Shown: positions 37,501-46,640 of the stretch, piece by piece
Position numbering within the stretch: the stretch's first letter is position 1
How the letters are laid out: every line of letters starts with the position of its first letter
NCBI GenBank assembly: GCA_963971285.1
Contig: OZ020251.1
Coordinates: forward strand, 3,782,001 to 3,846,000
DNA from: Astropecten irregularis
Taxonomy: Eukaryota; Echinodermata; Asteroidea; Paxillosida; Astropectinidae
Direction: 5' to 3'
Length of the DNA: 64,000 nucleotides
The notes under the pieces: model-generated
The model's database searches: none
Told to the model about the DNA's origin: nothing
What the model saw: only the letters and a program-made list of their open reading frames with translations
Made by a program: the position numbers and the translations under genes

Positions 37501-40500
37501 TCCAGACCGGTGCCAGCCCAAGAAAGTCATCACCAAGCCCTGCGACAAATACCAGCGCCGTTTGGAGAACAAGAATGGTAGGCCAACATTCTTTTTATTT
37601 CGTCCCTATCAAACCTTCAAGAAGAACCAAACTCGTAGAATTTGGGCTGTAACCTACAACGTCTCTCTTCCAGTTAGACTGGAAATGAATCTGCTCTCGA
37701 ACTTAAATTTCACATCAATGCACTCCCTTGTTGAGAAGAATACCTGTGGCCAATTTCATAAAACTGTTAAGCACAAAAAGTTGCTTAGCACGAAAATGTC
37801 TCGCCCAATAAAACAAACCATGCACCATTGAAAATTCCATTTGATATTCATGGTCAGCGAATAACGGCCGAAGAACAATCACAAGTGATACACAACACGT
37901 GGAAATTTGGTTGTTAACCCTGTTTATATTAAGACAGAAATGTCATGCTTAGCAAATTTTTGTGCTAAACAGTTTTATGATATTGGCCCCTGGCTGACAA
38001 AGAATTCAGTGACACTCGTAACAGGTAATATTGTTGAAAAGACATAGGCATAACTGCCCTTTTAAAGGAAAAAGCACATTAATTTCAATAACCAAGAACC
38101 CTTTTCTTTGACTCTCAAACGAACCAGACAAATTAACTTCGTATAAGGGTCTGTAGGTCAGCCCCGAGGGCATTTGAGGAAATCCCAAAGTGCATCCAAC
38201 TGAGACCATTGCAAGGAAGGGGCAGATGCCTGATCTGTCTCTCTATGAGAAACAAGCTCTCAAGTGTCTTCGATGACCCCGGGGCTGAGAGATCCTGGCA
38301 GTGACATGTTGTGGTCATAAGAGACCTTAAACCTTCCGGTCAATCTGTGGCCAATTTCATAGAGCTGCTTAAGCGCCAAAATGTGCTTAAGCACCAAAAA
38401 CCTTGGTAAATAAAATAAAGATGCCAGTCAAAACTCCTTGTGAATGTTATGATCAGACTCAGCAGACAATGGCCGAATACAAGTCAAAAGCAGTATTAAA
38501 AAACATCACACGACATTTTGGTTGGCAATCCGGTTTGATCAAGGAAGACTTTTCATGCTTAAGCACATTTGGTGCTTAAGCAGCTCTGCCAGGAGGGTAT
38601 GATGCTGTCATCGCACGAACTGTCTTCTGTAAGCATTCGCCGATTGACTCTTAACATCACCAATCAGCAATCATCTGAAAAAAAGACGGTTGAATACCGT
38701 CCAAGATGTTACGGTAAATACAGCCGTTTGGATGTGCAATTTAGAACCTTCCTCCGGATTTTGGGGGAGGCCGGCTGGGCCAACTCGATCATCTCACCGA
38801 CCTCGCCGTTCCCTTCTAACTCGCGTCGACATCCCACAGACACCTAAACTCTGGCCTGCTCCTCGGAGATAGCCTTCTCCGAAGCGTGGGTCAGACACGC
38901 ACAATTAGCGCCGGCATCCGACATCTGGGGTGGCTAAATTGAAATGACTCAGCGAATGTAGAGTAGCGAAACGCTCATGAAAAATGACATTCGGCTTTCA
39001 ACTGGTATGACTCAAATTCACTCCCTCTGGCACCCCTACCCCTACCCCCTCCCCCGTCTCCAGCACTACCTCCTCACCCACGTTCTTCATGCCTCTTTCG
39101 AGGAACTAGACGTCACCAAACTATTACGTCCTGGGCTGATGTCCATCAACCAGCGGAAATAATTTAAGACTGCTCGAAAGCCGCATACTGCATCGTGAAG
39201 GTCTCTCTTTATACCTTCAACTTGGCCAGTTCTCCCCCATGGCTACAGAATAGCCTATAGCTCACCAGTTTCGAAGAGTCAATTTATCGTGATTCCATAG
39301 CAGTTGATAAATATATACGTCAGGGGGGATTCTGATTTGTTCAGGGATCTGCTTCCCCAACTCTGGAAAAAGTGGGTAGAGGGCGGAGTTGCTGATAAGA
39401 GGGAGGTGGGACTGACTGACTCAGCGAGTCATTGGACACGTATTATACCGTATCAAACCATTCGCTTGACGTGGAATACTTAAAGGTAGTATCATACTTT
39501 GGTAGCATACCGAAGCAGAAATCTTCACAAATTTACCTATAACTTTACATAGTATAAAGATGTTGATGGTAGCACAACATACCGATACCATTTTTCTGCC
39601 TGAACTGCTGTATATAGGCCTATCCAGAAAAGAGTAAAACCAGTGACCAAAATTATTTTTGATCTTATAAAGATCAAAAATAGAAGAGAAAATGCATAGA
39701 AATACTGTGGCCGTTTTCCACCGTTTTCTCAAAAAGTGGGCACTGTATGGGACTGAAATTTTCACGGATGACTGTTACTGTATTTTTTCTTGATATTTTT
39801 GCCCATGAATCTGAATTTTTTGACAAAAAAACCAAAGTATGATATTACCTTTAAAGGTCGGTCGTTCTGAAATAGAGTGAATTGTATCTAACTGTAGATA
39901 TCTGTATTTTCCAAAGATTATTTCAAAATGTAGCTATGTCATATGTGACAACAATCATGTGTTCCGTGCTCATTACTGTTTTACGGCCTTTTCGAAGCCA
40001 GGCTTGAGGCTAAGACTTGGGACTTATTTCGCTACCGCCATTTGAGGCCACAAGTCTCATTTCGTAAGTGCAAAAGTATTAGAAGAACCTGACGTTTCTA
40101 TCCTAGTATAGTTATGATTAAAGGGATGGTATACAAAACTGGTATTTGCGACAAAACCGTTGATGACAATGAGAGCATATTATGTAGAGTAATCCATCAT
40201 ATACCTTAACTGACAAACCTGTAGAAGTTTGAGGTCAATCAGCCATCTGGGTCACGAGAAAATAGTGCAAACCCGTTTACACATTTCAACGATATTATGC
40301 GTTCATAATAAACCGCTTCGAAGCGATTTATTCCAATCGGAAAATAGTTTCATTTATTTCTCAACAAATAATATGGCATTTCAGACATAAACATTTCATG
40401 GGATGTTTTCTCCTATCATGACCATTATACTGTGTAAGTTTGATGTGAATCTGTGATCTTGCAGTGTATTTTGTCTTACCAATTATGTACCATCCCTTTA

Positions 40501-43500
40501 ACCTTCTCGCAGCCATCCGACTGAATTACAAATGAGTCATTTTAAAACATTTAAAACTTTACAAGGAGAAAACTTCTAATGATATTGTTTTCCCCTGATA
40601 CTTCCAGGTTGCGAGTATGTACTGGGCCAATGGAGCCTGTGCAATACCACAAGTGACATGCGTGAACGGCGGGATACCTTGACCGAGCCTACCAAGGAAG
40701 AGCACGGGTGCCGTGCCGTCAGGGAGATCCACCAGCGATGCGCTGTCGGTAAGCATTTTCCCAAAACTTCCATCTCTGAAGCAAAATACATGTAGAGACC
40801 AATTTTCCTTCTACAATATCTAGATCGAGTAAGACTTGCGGAGACACCATGTATCACACTCTTTTCGGAAGATGTATGGTCCTGAAAAGGACCGACGAGA
40901 GTAGATTATTGACGTTTCGACCAGTGTGCTCTAGTTGTCCTCAGGAGAGAGTGCACATTTGAGCACGACTAGAGCACACTGCATGGCGAAACGTCGAGAA
41001 TCTACTCTCATCGGAGTTTTCAGGACCACACATTTTCCAATTCGTGTAATTCATGATACTTCCGCAAGTCTTACCGGGTACTCATTCTAGTCTCTCCACC
41101 ATGCAAAACTTCAAATCTTACTTACAAAATATATCTTCTATATACGGCGTACCCCTTCCCATTATAAATACCGTCGATTCCAAAAAGTGCACCATAAAGA
41201 GTTTGCAACGTATTGGCCAATCATAACACACGAAATTTGTCCACCCAATGCGCATCTGGAAAGGGTCCACCAATTTCGCACATTCTGATTGGCCAACGCA
41301 TTGCAAACTCTTTAAGGCGCACTATTGTGAATCGCCCGTATTGACCGTTCTTTTGTTTATACACATTGACTGGTGGTTGGCAATACTTGGCATAGGCGGC
41401 CAAATGTTGCAAATCATTTTTCGTCTTCTCGAAAGACGGCGTGACCAAAATCAACATTTTGTGCAAACTTTCCATAGCTGCACAAAATATACATACTATC
41501 ATTGCTTGTGTTGTTTCAATTACATTCAGCATTATATAACACCTAAGTAGATCCTTGTCATTTGATTGGAGGATTGTATGTCACGTAATATGTGATAAAT
41601 AGACCAATTCATGGCTTACGTCACAACCGTTGAAATTTGTACCATCCACCGTGCACTTTTGGTGCCATCCGATTTGTACCATTGCACGCCAGGGACTCTA
41701 ATACGTGATTGGTCAAGCGGCGTTCCATTTATTTGTCACTGCGTGCGCGCGTACGCGTTGGTGTGCAACGCGCGTTACTGTAATAAGAGCAATATAGTTT
41801 GCCAAGATTTTAAGCTTTTTTTGTCTCGCTAACTCTTAAAATGTTATCCTCCAATCAAAATCAAATGACAAAGATCTACTTAGATGTTATATAAAACAAA
41901 TAATGAATGTTTCACATTCGTAGAATGGTAAAAATAATTTCATTCGATGACAGATGGACTGTTCCATTCCACTCGGCTTCGCCTCGTGAAATGGAACAGT
42001 CCATCTGTCACCTCATGAAATTATTTTTACCATTCCACTCATAAACATTCATTATTTGTATAATATCTTTCAATGTTAATTAAACGTTGTGTACAAATTG
42101 TGATTATTTTTTATGCATGGCTTTGATGGATCTCCATAGGTTCCGCCATATTGGTTGGCAAAAACTTGGGCTGTGACGTATTTTGCCTAAAGAAAAGTCT
42201 ATTGTCGACGTTGTCTGTGACCCTAGCTTATATTCCCAGTAAGAAAACTGGGCTATCTGCCATAAAGATCCCACGCGATTTAATTTCCGCAAGGGGAATC
42301 AAATTTGACTTCGCACGAGTCATAAGCAATTTGCATCAAGTAGGATTCTGTCAGTCAATCGAGTTTAAACAAAAACTTCAGAACTTTGATGACTTCTTTG
42401 GATTGCACGTCTACATTGAATATCCTTAATTGGTTCAATTTAAGCCTCACTGAAGTTTTTTGTTTTGTTTTTCAATGTCTGTCAATTTTGCAAAGTCACA
42501 ACAAAATGTGGCCGTGACCTCGAAGACGAAATCTTGAGCGGAGCTGCCACTAGAAAATGTAGATTAAAAACCTCTTATTCATTTCAGGGTCTTCGTTATT
42601 TCCCCGCAAAATAAGTATCACGGTATCGTATATCAGTGTCCATTGGCTCTCCACCTTATAGAGCTTTTGCATTTTCTCTTCAAATGTAATTTCATACTTT
42701 GTCAAAGAAATACAGTGACAGTCATCTGTGAAATTCCCAATCTCATACGGTGTCCACCTTTTAAGGAAACAATGGCAAACTCCCAAATTCTTTTTAAGAT
42801 CAAACGGTGAACAGATTGTAAAAAATTAATACTTTGGGCGTTTTTCACTGTTTTCCAAAAAAGTGGGCACCGTATGACACTGTACATTTCACAGATGACT
42901 GTTACTGTATCTTCCTTGATATTTTAGCCCATTAATCAGTATTTCTTTGACAATGACCAAAGCATGATAATTTACCTTTAACGAACAAAGACTATTAGGG
43001 ACACCACCGAAGTAGGGTTGGGCAGCTCAGTTGTTACGAGCGCCGATACGGTATTCCAGAGGACGTCGCTGGTTCGAAGCCCGCTACAGTCAATTTTTGT
43101 CTTTGTTAACTTTGAACTGTTGTAATCTTGTTTTCTTTGAACTTTGTGAAGCTTGTGTGTACAGTTGGGGCGAGTGGAGCGACTGTGATGAAGATGAGGG
43201 TAAGCGGTCGATACTTGGCACCTTAGAGCAAGAGGATATCACTCCAGAGGACTGCGAACCTACCGTTACAAAGACCAAGCCTTGCTATGGCAAGAATGGA
43301 ACAGGTAACAAGTCAAAGGGTGAAATCACAATGCATTACACTATTATCATTCCTGGAGCCAATTTCATAGAGCTGCTTAAGCACCCAAAGTTGCTTAAGC
43401 ACTAAAAACCTTGCTAAATAAAATCAGTATGCCAGCCAAAACTCTTTGTGAATGTTATGCTCAGCAAACAATGGCTAAAAGCATTAAACATCACATGAAC

Positions 43501-44891
43501 ATTGGTTGGTAATCCTGCTTGATCAAGAAAGACTTTACATGCTTAAGCAATGTTGGTGCTTAAGCAATTTTGGCTCTTAAGCAGCTCTATGAAATTGGCT
43601 TCCGGGTGACGAGGAGCACTTAATGAGCGTTTTGTTTAAGGACTCAAGTTCCATTAGCCCGTGGCTGGATTCGAACCCACTATTGTTGTGGGGTCAGAGT
43701 CAGATCAAATAACAAGGGGTGGGGTATATTCAAGACGACATAAAAAAAACTGAATATAAAAATGCAGACGTTCCAACGAGAAATTCAGTCAGTCGAGAAA
43801 ATGGAAATTCCACTCGATGTTTTGCACCGTGCTTCAACCAAAAATCACGGCGGCTCTTCGCACGAAAACCCCCTAATCCCTAATATTTCCGTAACTGAAT
43901 TGAAAGAGAATTGTTTTCGGGAAAGCAATGATTAACCATTCTATGTTCCATATTGTCATTCTGTTCAGGTGCATTATGATAACCCCCATTGGGTTCTAAT
44001 CAAGTACTTCTCTATCACTTCCTGTCAACCCCGCCCACACCCTCCCATGCTATTTCCTCTGATCCTAATCCTACTTGTTTTCACACAGTCTCCAGTTCTG
44101 TTTAGTCTGATCTTCCTTTTGATCCCCATCCTGTCTGTTCCTCATTTGGCCCTTCCAACCCTTTTGCCATTGCATTCACCCCGGGGAAGAGGATTATGCA
44201 CATATTCATGCCAAACAATTTTGTTGCATTACCCATTCTTACTCTCAATTTTTTTGCGTCGGCAAAAATAAAAAATGTGACGCCAAAATAAAATGCGACA
44301 CCAAAGACACAAATAAAACAAAATGCGATGCGTATTTGGCGGCACTTAAAGGTAGTATCATACTTTGGTAAAAAACCAAAACAGAAATGTTCACAGATTT
44401 ACATATAACTTTCAGGGTTTGAAGATGGTGCTGGTAGAAACCTACCGTAAAAAAAATCCGCCTGAAATGGTGTATTTATTCAGAAATTAGTAAAACAACG
44501 TCCGAAAATCTTTTTGATCTTTTAAAAGATCAAAAATTAAAGAGAAAAGACTTAAGAAATACAGTGGCAGTTTTTCACGATTTTCTCAAAAAGTGGGCAC
44601 CGTATGTGACTGAAATGTTCACAGATGACTGTGACTGTATCTTCCTTGATATTTTTGCCCATGAATCTGTACTTCTTTGACAAAAACCAAAGTATGATAC
44701 TACCTTTAATGGAACACGATATAATAAAGGATATTATTGTCTTGATTTTCTCGACAGAAAAATGCTTCTTCGGTCCCTGGAGCGGCTACGGGAAGTGCGT
44801 CGGAGGTTACAAGCTGCGTACAAGGAAGCTTCTTGTGGGTGACAGGCGGTGTGAACTGAGGGCCAGTCATGCCGTTCCCTGCAAAGGGTGA
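25549..44891 (+). CDS. Midkine/pleiotrophin-family secreted protein with one N-type and four C-type modules
   Basis: Six coding exons: 25549-25657, 36266-36724, 37416-37577, 40608-40748, 43152-43304, 44758-44891. Every intron is GT-AG and phase 1; the product is 385 residues. Residues 1-20 are a signal peptide ending VTA, followed by a basic stretch (KKDRTRKERRREGKR). Residues 38-92 are a Gln/Pro-rich linker. Residues 93-136 are the N-type module with the family's six cysteines (93,101,109,123,132,136) and CGEWQW. Residues 138-189 are a Lys/Glu/Arg-rich linker. Four C-type modules follow, each with four cysteines: 191/201/222/232, 245/255/278/288, 292/302/325/335 and 344/355/373/383, most with 10-(21 to 23)-10 spacing. 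Vertebrate midkine and pleiotrophin have one module of each type and act as heparin-binding growth factors. Heparin-type ligand binding here is inferred; the vertebrate basic C-terminal tail is absent. The last module diverges most (11-18-10 spacing). Confidence 0.9.
26107..26412 (+). mobile_element. tRNA-like SINE (GTGGTCTGGTGTGTCG family), intact copy
   Basis: A tRNA-like head (GACCTAGTGGTCTGGTGTG, then GGTTTGAACTCC) is followed by the body GGGCAAGACACTTTCATTTG, GTGTAAATGGGTACCTGTTA and the tail GGCCCGATGACCAGGGATGA. It is a useful reference for the interrupted copy at 61435-62300; a minus-strand copy lies at 58575-58770. Confidence 0.75.
26425..26833. repeat. Three tandem palindromic units (CTCATGCTTGAGAAAT)
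   Basis: Three units of about 135 bases, each bounded by CTCATGCTTGAGAAA and its reverse complement with AATGCTTGAGAGTGACCGAC inside. A divergent relative lies at 59885-59995 in a GPLD1 intron. Confidence 0.85.
26877..27270. mobile_element. TTAA-type MITE (GCAGCGTACAGGATTTGCA family), copy 1
   Basis: Inverted relative to the copy at 31657-32049. They share ATGGTGACTGTTTGCACTG and CGATCTTTTTAAAAGACACT-like blocks. The left boundary is TTAAAGGGAGCATATAGG; the right TTAA is degraded to TTCAA. Confidence 0.75.
27657..27889. mobile_element. MITE, GCCAATTTCATAGAG subfamily (CTTAAGCAC)
   Basis: Left GCCAATTTCATAGAGATGCT and right CAGCTTTATGAAATTGGCC, with sub-terminal GCTTAA repeats. The interior resembles copies at 38347, 43357 and 62827. 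Confidence 0.8.
28193..28410. mobile_element. TTAA MITE fragment (ATACTTTGGTTTTTATCAAA)
   Basis: Left end TTAAAGGTAGTATAATACTTTG plus the family interior (CATGAGCAAAAATATCAA, GTCATCTGTGAAAAT). The right end is missing. A C18 run follows at about 28532-28550. Confidence 0.65.
28727..29022. mobile_element. Foldback element (GGCCTGACGCGTTTCGATCC family)
   Basis: AGGGCCTGACGCGTTTCGATC and GGCTAAATGACAAGAGGACA at the left are mirrored by TGTCCTCTTGTCATTTAGCC and GGATCGAAACGCGTCAGGCC at the right. Single arms also occur at 19390-19500 and 60040-60145. Confidence 0.85.
29905..30240. mobile_element. Degenerate TTAA-family MITE
   Basis: Interior blocks AGAGTCATCTGTGAAATTCC and CTCTTTTGGGAAAACGGTGG, right end ACCAAAGTATGATAGTAGG. 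The terminal TTAA at the right is preserved as CCTTAAGG after an apparent short insertion. Confidence 0.55.
31657..32049. mobile_element. TTAA-flanked MITE (GCAGCGTACAGGATTTGCA family), copy 2
   Basis: TTAA at 31657-31660 and 32046-32049 flank AAGGCAGCGTACAGGATTTG and GCAAATGCTATATGTTCCAT. The interior is similar to the reverse complement of 26877-27270, with a further fragment at about 29085-29220. Confidence 0.8.
32650..32827. mobile_element. Short TTAA-flanked MITE (deletion derivative)
   Basis: 178 bases flanked by TTAA. Both sides carry GTCAAAGAAATACAGATTCA in opposite orientation, so much of the element is a hairpin. Confidence 0.75.
33218..33750. mobile_element. TTAA-flanked MITE (TACATGATTGGTAAAGG family) with internal AT-rich insertion
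   Basis: TTAA at 33218-33221 and 33747-33750. The ends AAAGGTATAATACATGATTG and GTCCTGTAATGTACCTTT are weakly inverted. The family interior is interrupted by an AT-rich block at about 33455-33620. Confidence 0.7.
34401..34783. mobile_element. TTAA-flanked MITE (ATCATACTTTGG family), near complete
   Basis: TTAA at 34401-34404 and 34780-34783. TIRs AAGGTAATATCATACTTTGG and CAAAGTATGATACTACCTTT. A good reference copy for the family. Confidence 0.85.
34825..35117. mobile_element. TTAA-family MITE, left end missing
   Basis: Shares GGTGTAAAGATGGTGATGGT, ACTGTGGGCGTTTTGCACTG and a right end CCTATTACCTTTAA with the preceding element. It lies head-to-tail with it about 40 bases away. Confidence 0.65.
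35411..35562. repeat. Palindromic element (TCGATGTCACGAAGCCC family)
   Basis: GGTCGATGTCACGAAGCCC and AGTTTGGTGAAATCGAC are the arms, with ACTCGAGTTACGAAGGATAA inside. A MITE fragment with GGGTATGAATGTGGTCCTGG follows to about 35870. Confidence 0.7.
36725..37415 (+). other. Intron 2 of the midkine-like gene, with palindromic element 37165-37375
   Basis: The palindrome pairs CGAAATGTGGCTTGAGGCTA with CCTGAAGGAAGGTTTCG-like sequence and has a central TGCGTCGTGTA/TACACGACG stem. A fragment of the same element lies at 39988-40065. Confidence 0.6.
37748..37990. mobile_element. MITE, GGCCAATTTCATAAAACTG family
   Basis: TIRs GGCCAATTTCATAAAACTGT and ACAGTTTTATGATATTGGCC. It lies in intron 3 of the midkine-like gene. 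Confidence 0.8.
38347..38588. mobile_element. MITE, GGCCAATTTCATAGAGCTG (CTTAAGC subfamily), right end truncated
   Basis: Left end GTGGCCAATTTCATAGAGCT. The right end stops at GTGCTTAAGCAGCTCTG without the final TATGAAATTGGCC. Confidence 0.75.
38590..39479. other. Unique intronic stretch, GC-richer than its surroundings
   Basis: Intron 3 of the midkine-like gene. No exon with family cysteines is visible. Locally raised GC at 38740-38900 includes the small inverted pair CTCCTCGGAGATAGCC and CTTCTCCGAAG. A control element is possible but unsupported. Confidence 0.3.
39480..39854. mobile_element. TTAA-flanked MITE (ATCATACTTTGGT family)
   Basis: TTAA at 39480-39483 and 39851-39854. TIRs AAGGTAGTATCATACTTTGG and CCAAAGTATGATATTACCTT. 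Confidence 0.85.
40118..40501. mobile_element. TTAA-flanked MITE (AGGGATGGTATACAAAACTGG family)
   Basis: TTAA at 40118-40121 and 40498-40501. TIRs AAGGGATGGTATAC and GTACCATCCCTTT. It ends 106 bases before exon 4 of the midkine-like gene. Confidence 0.8.
40826..41121. mobile_element. Large foldback element (CGAAACGTCGAGAATCTACT family)
   Basis: GGTCCTGAAAAGGACCGACG, GAGAGTAGATTATTGACGTTT and CTAGTTGTCCTCAGGAGAG at the left are mirrored at the right, ending with CATTCTAGTCTCTCCACCAT. Confidence 0.8.
41170..41337. repeat. Inverted repeat around AAAGAGTTTGCAACG
   Basis: GTGCACCATAAAGAGTTTGC and ATTGGCCAATCATAACAC pair with TTCTGATTGGCCAACGCATT and GCAAACTCTTTAAGGCGCAC. It abuts the split MITE that follows. 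Confidence 0.75.
41534..41893. mobile_element. Nested TIR element inside the split MITE
   Basis: TATAACACCTAAGTAGATCC and CATTTGATTGGAGGAT at the left are mirrored by ATCCTCCAATC, AAATGACAAAGATCTACTTA and GATGTTATA at the right, giving arms of about 40 bases around 280 bases of unrelated sequence. Confidence 0.85.
41897..42062. mobile_element. Nested long palindrome next to the TIR element
   Basis: Arms of about 75 bases contain CAAATAATGAATGTTT, GAATGGTAAAAATAATTTCA and GACAGATGGACTGTTCCATT. The loop is CTCGGCTTCGCCTCG. Confidence 0.9.
42690..42983. mobile_element. Degenerate TTAA-family MITE
   Basis: GTCAAAGAAATACAGTGACAG at the left; AGTGGGCACCGTATGACACT and a right end AAAGCATGATAATTTACC followed by TTTAAC. 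Confidence 0.6.
43015..43100 (+). mobile_element. tRNA-derived SINE just upstream of midkine-like exon 5
   Basis: Box-A-like GGGCAGCTCAGTTGTTACGA, box-B-like GGTTCGAAGCCC, then the tail GTCAATTTTTGTCTTTG. The T-rich tail runs into the acceptor of exon 5 at 43152. It is not a functional tRNA: there is no complete acceptor stem. Confidence 0.7.
43357..43603. mobile_element. MITE, GCCAATTTCATAGAGCTGC (CTTAAGCAC subfamily)
   Basis: Ends AGCCAATTTCATAGAGCTGC and GCAGCTCTATGAAATTGGCT. It starts about 50 bases after exon 5 of the midkine-like gene. Confidence 0.85.
43605..44345. other. Intronic stretch with SINE remnant, no gene
   Basis: A minus-strand SINE remnant (CCGTGGCTGGATTCGAACCC near 43660-43700) and a pyrimidine-rich block at 44020-44190. 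No exon seen. Confidence 0.4.
44346..44709. mobile_element. TTAA-flanked MITE immediately before midkine-like exon 6
   Basis: TTAA at 44346-44349 and 44706-44709. TIRs AAGGTAGTATCATACTTTGG and CCAAAGTATGATACTACCTT. It ends 48 bases before the last exon, leaving just enough room for branch point and acceptor. Confidence 0.85.
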
Positions 44892-45109
44892 TCGGTAGGA
44901 TGGAGGCAGTCGCTATAGGGTCCAACTCGGATATAACTTGGTTCTGTTTTTGTTGTTGTTGCTGGTGGTGGTTGACTTGGTACGGGGTATGTGGCAGGAA
45001 ATGGCTTATACAGACCTTGGCAAATCGGGCAGACATAGTTACAGGGACTAAGAAATTGATAGTATATGAATTCAAAGCATGCCACACCCCTTTTTATGAC
45101 AGTAATTCG

Positions 45110-45431
45110 AGCACACGGTTTTGAATGGCGCCCTCTTTTGATTTAAACAAGAAACTTTGTTATGATGTCAGTATAATTATTATTTTGTACACCGAAAATA
45201 AAAATTTTTTTACTGAAATCTGGGAAGCTGGAAAGCTAATCATGAGCAAACGACCGGTGGGGAAATCCGGGAGATGTTGTCCATGCCGAATATTCTTCTG
45301 ACTCCGTGTTCCTTTCAGGAATAAATCGCGAACCACGCACCAAGCCAGAGTTGTAGTGCATTTAGATCGATAAACACCACCACAGTTTCTTGTTTTAAAC
45401 AAAAGAGGGCGACACTCAAAACCGTGTGTTC
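45110..45431. mobile_element. TIR element (GCACACGGTTTTGAA)
   Basis: GCACACGGTTTTGAATGGCG, CCCTCTTTTGATTTAAACAAG and AAACTTTG pair with CAGTTTCTTGTTTTAAACAA, AAGAGGGCGACACTC and AAAACCGTGTG. It lies just past the stop codon of the midkine-like gene. Confidence 0.85.
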
Positions 45432-45604
45432 GGATTAGTGTGCTTTATCCGTAATATCGTCCTATACCAAAACAATTATTGCAGATCTGCAGAAAATCTC
45501 ACAACTGGGATACCGTTAGTTTTACCATTAGCAACACTTTCAGGGATAACCTTCCCTTTTTGAAAAAACTCAGAATGCTTGGAGATAAGAGGGCCTTGCT
45601 AAAA

Positions 45605-45779
45605 TAATAACGGTGAAAAGATTCTTAAAAAGTACTGTGGGAGGTTTCCACTGTTTTCTCAAAAAGTTGACATCGTGTGGGACTGAAATTTTCACAGATT
45701 ACTGTTACTGTATCTTCCTTCATATTTTTGCACATGAATCTGTATTTCTTTGACAAAAAAAGTATGATTTTACCTTTAA
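45605..45779. mobile_element. TTAA-family MITE, right part only
   Basis: GGTGAAAAGATTCTTAAAAAG, CTCAAAAAGTTGACATCGTG and a right end AAGTATGATTTTACC followed by TTTAAT. Confidence 0.65.
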
Positions 45780-46640
45780 TGACATGACAATTATAACATG
45801 CAACGATGAAGTTATAACTTGAAGTTATGCTATTTTTTTAATTATACCAGAAATTGTTACATTGCTGGAATGCCTGCTTCGTACCTAACTATTAACATTT
45901 TGCCACCACCAGCAATATCATGCTTAAACATGACCAAGTCCGAGTCGGGAACTTTATGTAAAATGATCACCGTATAATTGTATTGTAAAAAGAGTTGGTT
46001 TTAATTTTGTTTTAGTTATTTTCCTTCATGTATAATCACTTTATAATGTTAAATCATGTTTGTGGTATAACAGGTAATGGTTTGTATTACTATTAGGCCT
46101 AGGCTTTGTTGTTTGATTTGCAGTATATTGTCATAGTAATTTAATTACGTTTTCGTAATTGCGATCATTTTTTAGTGAATTGTTCCATTTTTGTTTCCCG
46201 AAATATTCGCTTTTCAGTTTGATTTGGTTTCGCATTTTTATTACGATTGTCACATTGCATGAGTTAGTATGTAAAGGGCTTATAATTGAAATAGACTGCA
46301 TATACGTTGGCCCATATTGAAATATAAAACTCTTGTTCTTTATTATAATACGCGTGTAATCAACAATATTACACCATTTTTTACCATAATTGTTTTCTTA
46401 AAATCAGATTGTTCGAATTTTGATGTAAATACTGGCTTTAAATTTGCTGTATTTTCGTAATTTTAAGCACATTCACGTACTGCTGTACAAACAAGCTGTA
46501 ATTCATTTTGAACCTGCGATCGAGTTTTTTAACGGAATATTTTAGTTAGGAATTAGAAATGTAGTGTTAGTTTTATTTGTTTTGGACGATTCCTTTTTTA
46601 ATTAGGCTATAAAGCAAAAAAATAAATGTTATAAGTGCCT

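Larger units (their letters stand above)
41338..42203. mobile_element. Second copy of the 296-bp MITE, split by nested insertions
   Basis: 41338-41530 and about 42083-42203, read on the minus strand, match the right and left parts of the element at 4557-4852 (shared GAAACAACACAAGC, ATTTGCAACATTTGGCCGCC, TTTTTGCCAACCA). The break lies between GCTGAATG and AGATATT of the reference and is filled by other inverted-repeat DNA. Confidence 0.8.
44892..46640 (+). other. 3' flank / possible long 3' UTR of the midkine-like gene
   Basis: No coding potential is visible. The first part holds a foldback element (45110-45431) and a MITE fragment (45605-45779). From 45780 to about 46640 the sequence is AT-rich and mostly non-repetitive, ending near an AATAAA at about 46620, which could be a polyadenylation signal. 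Other AATAAA-like sites occur earlier, so the true end is uncertain. Confidence 0.3.
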
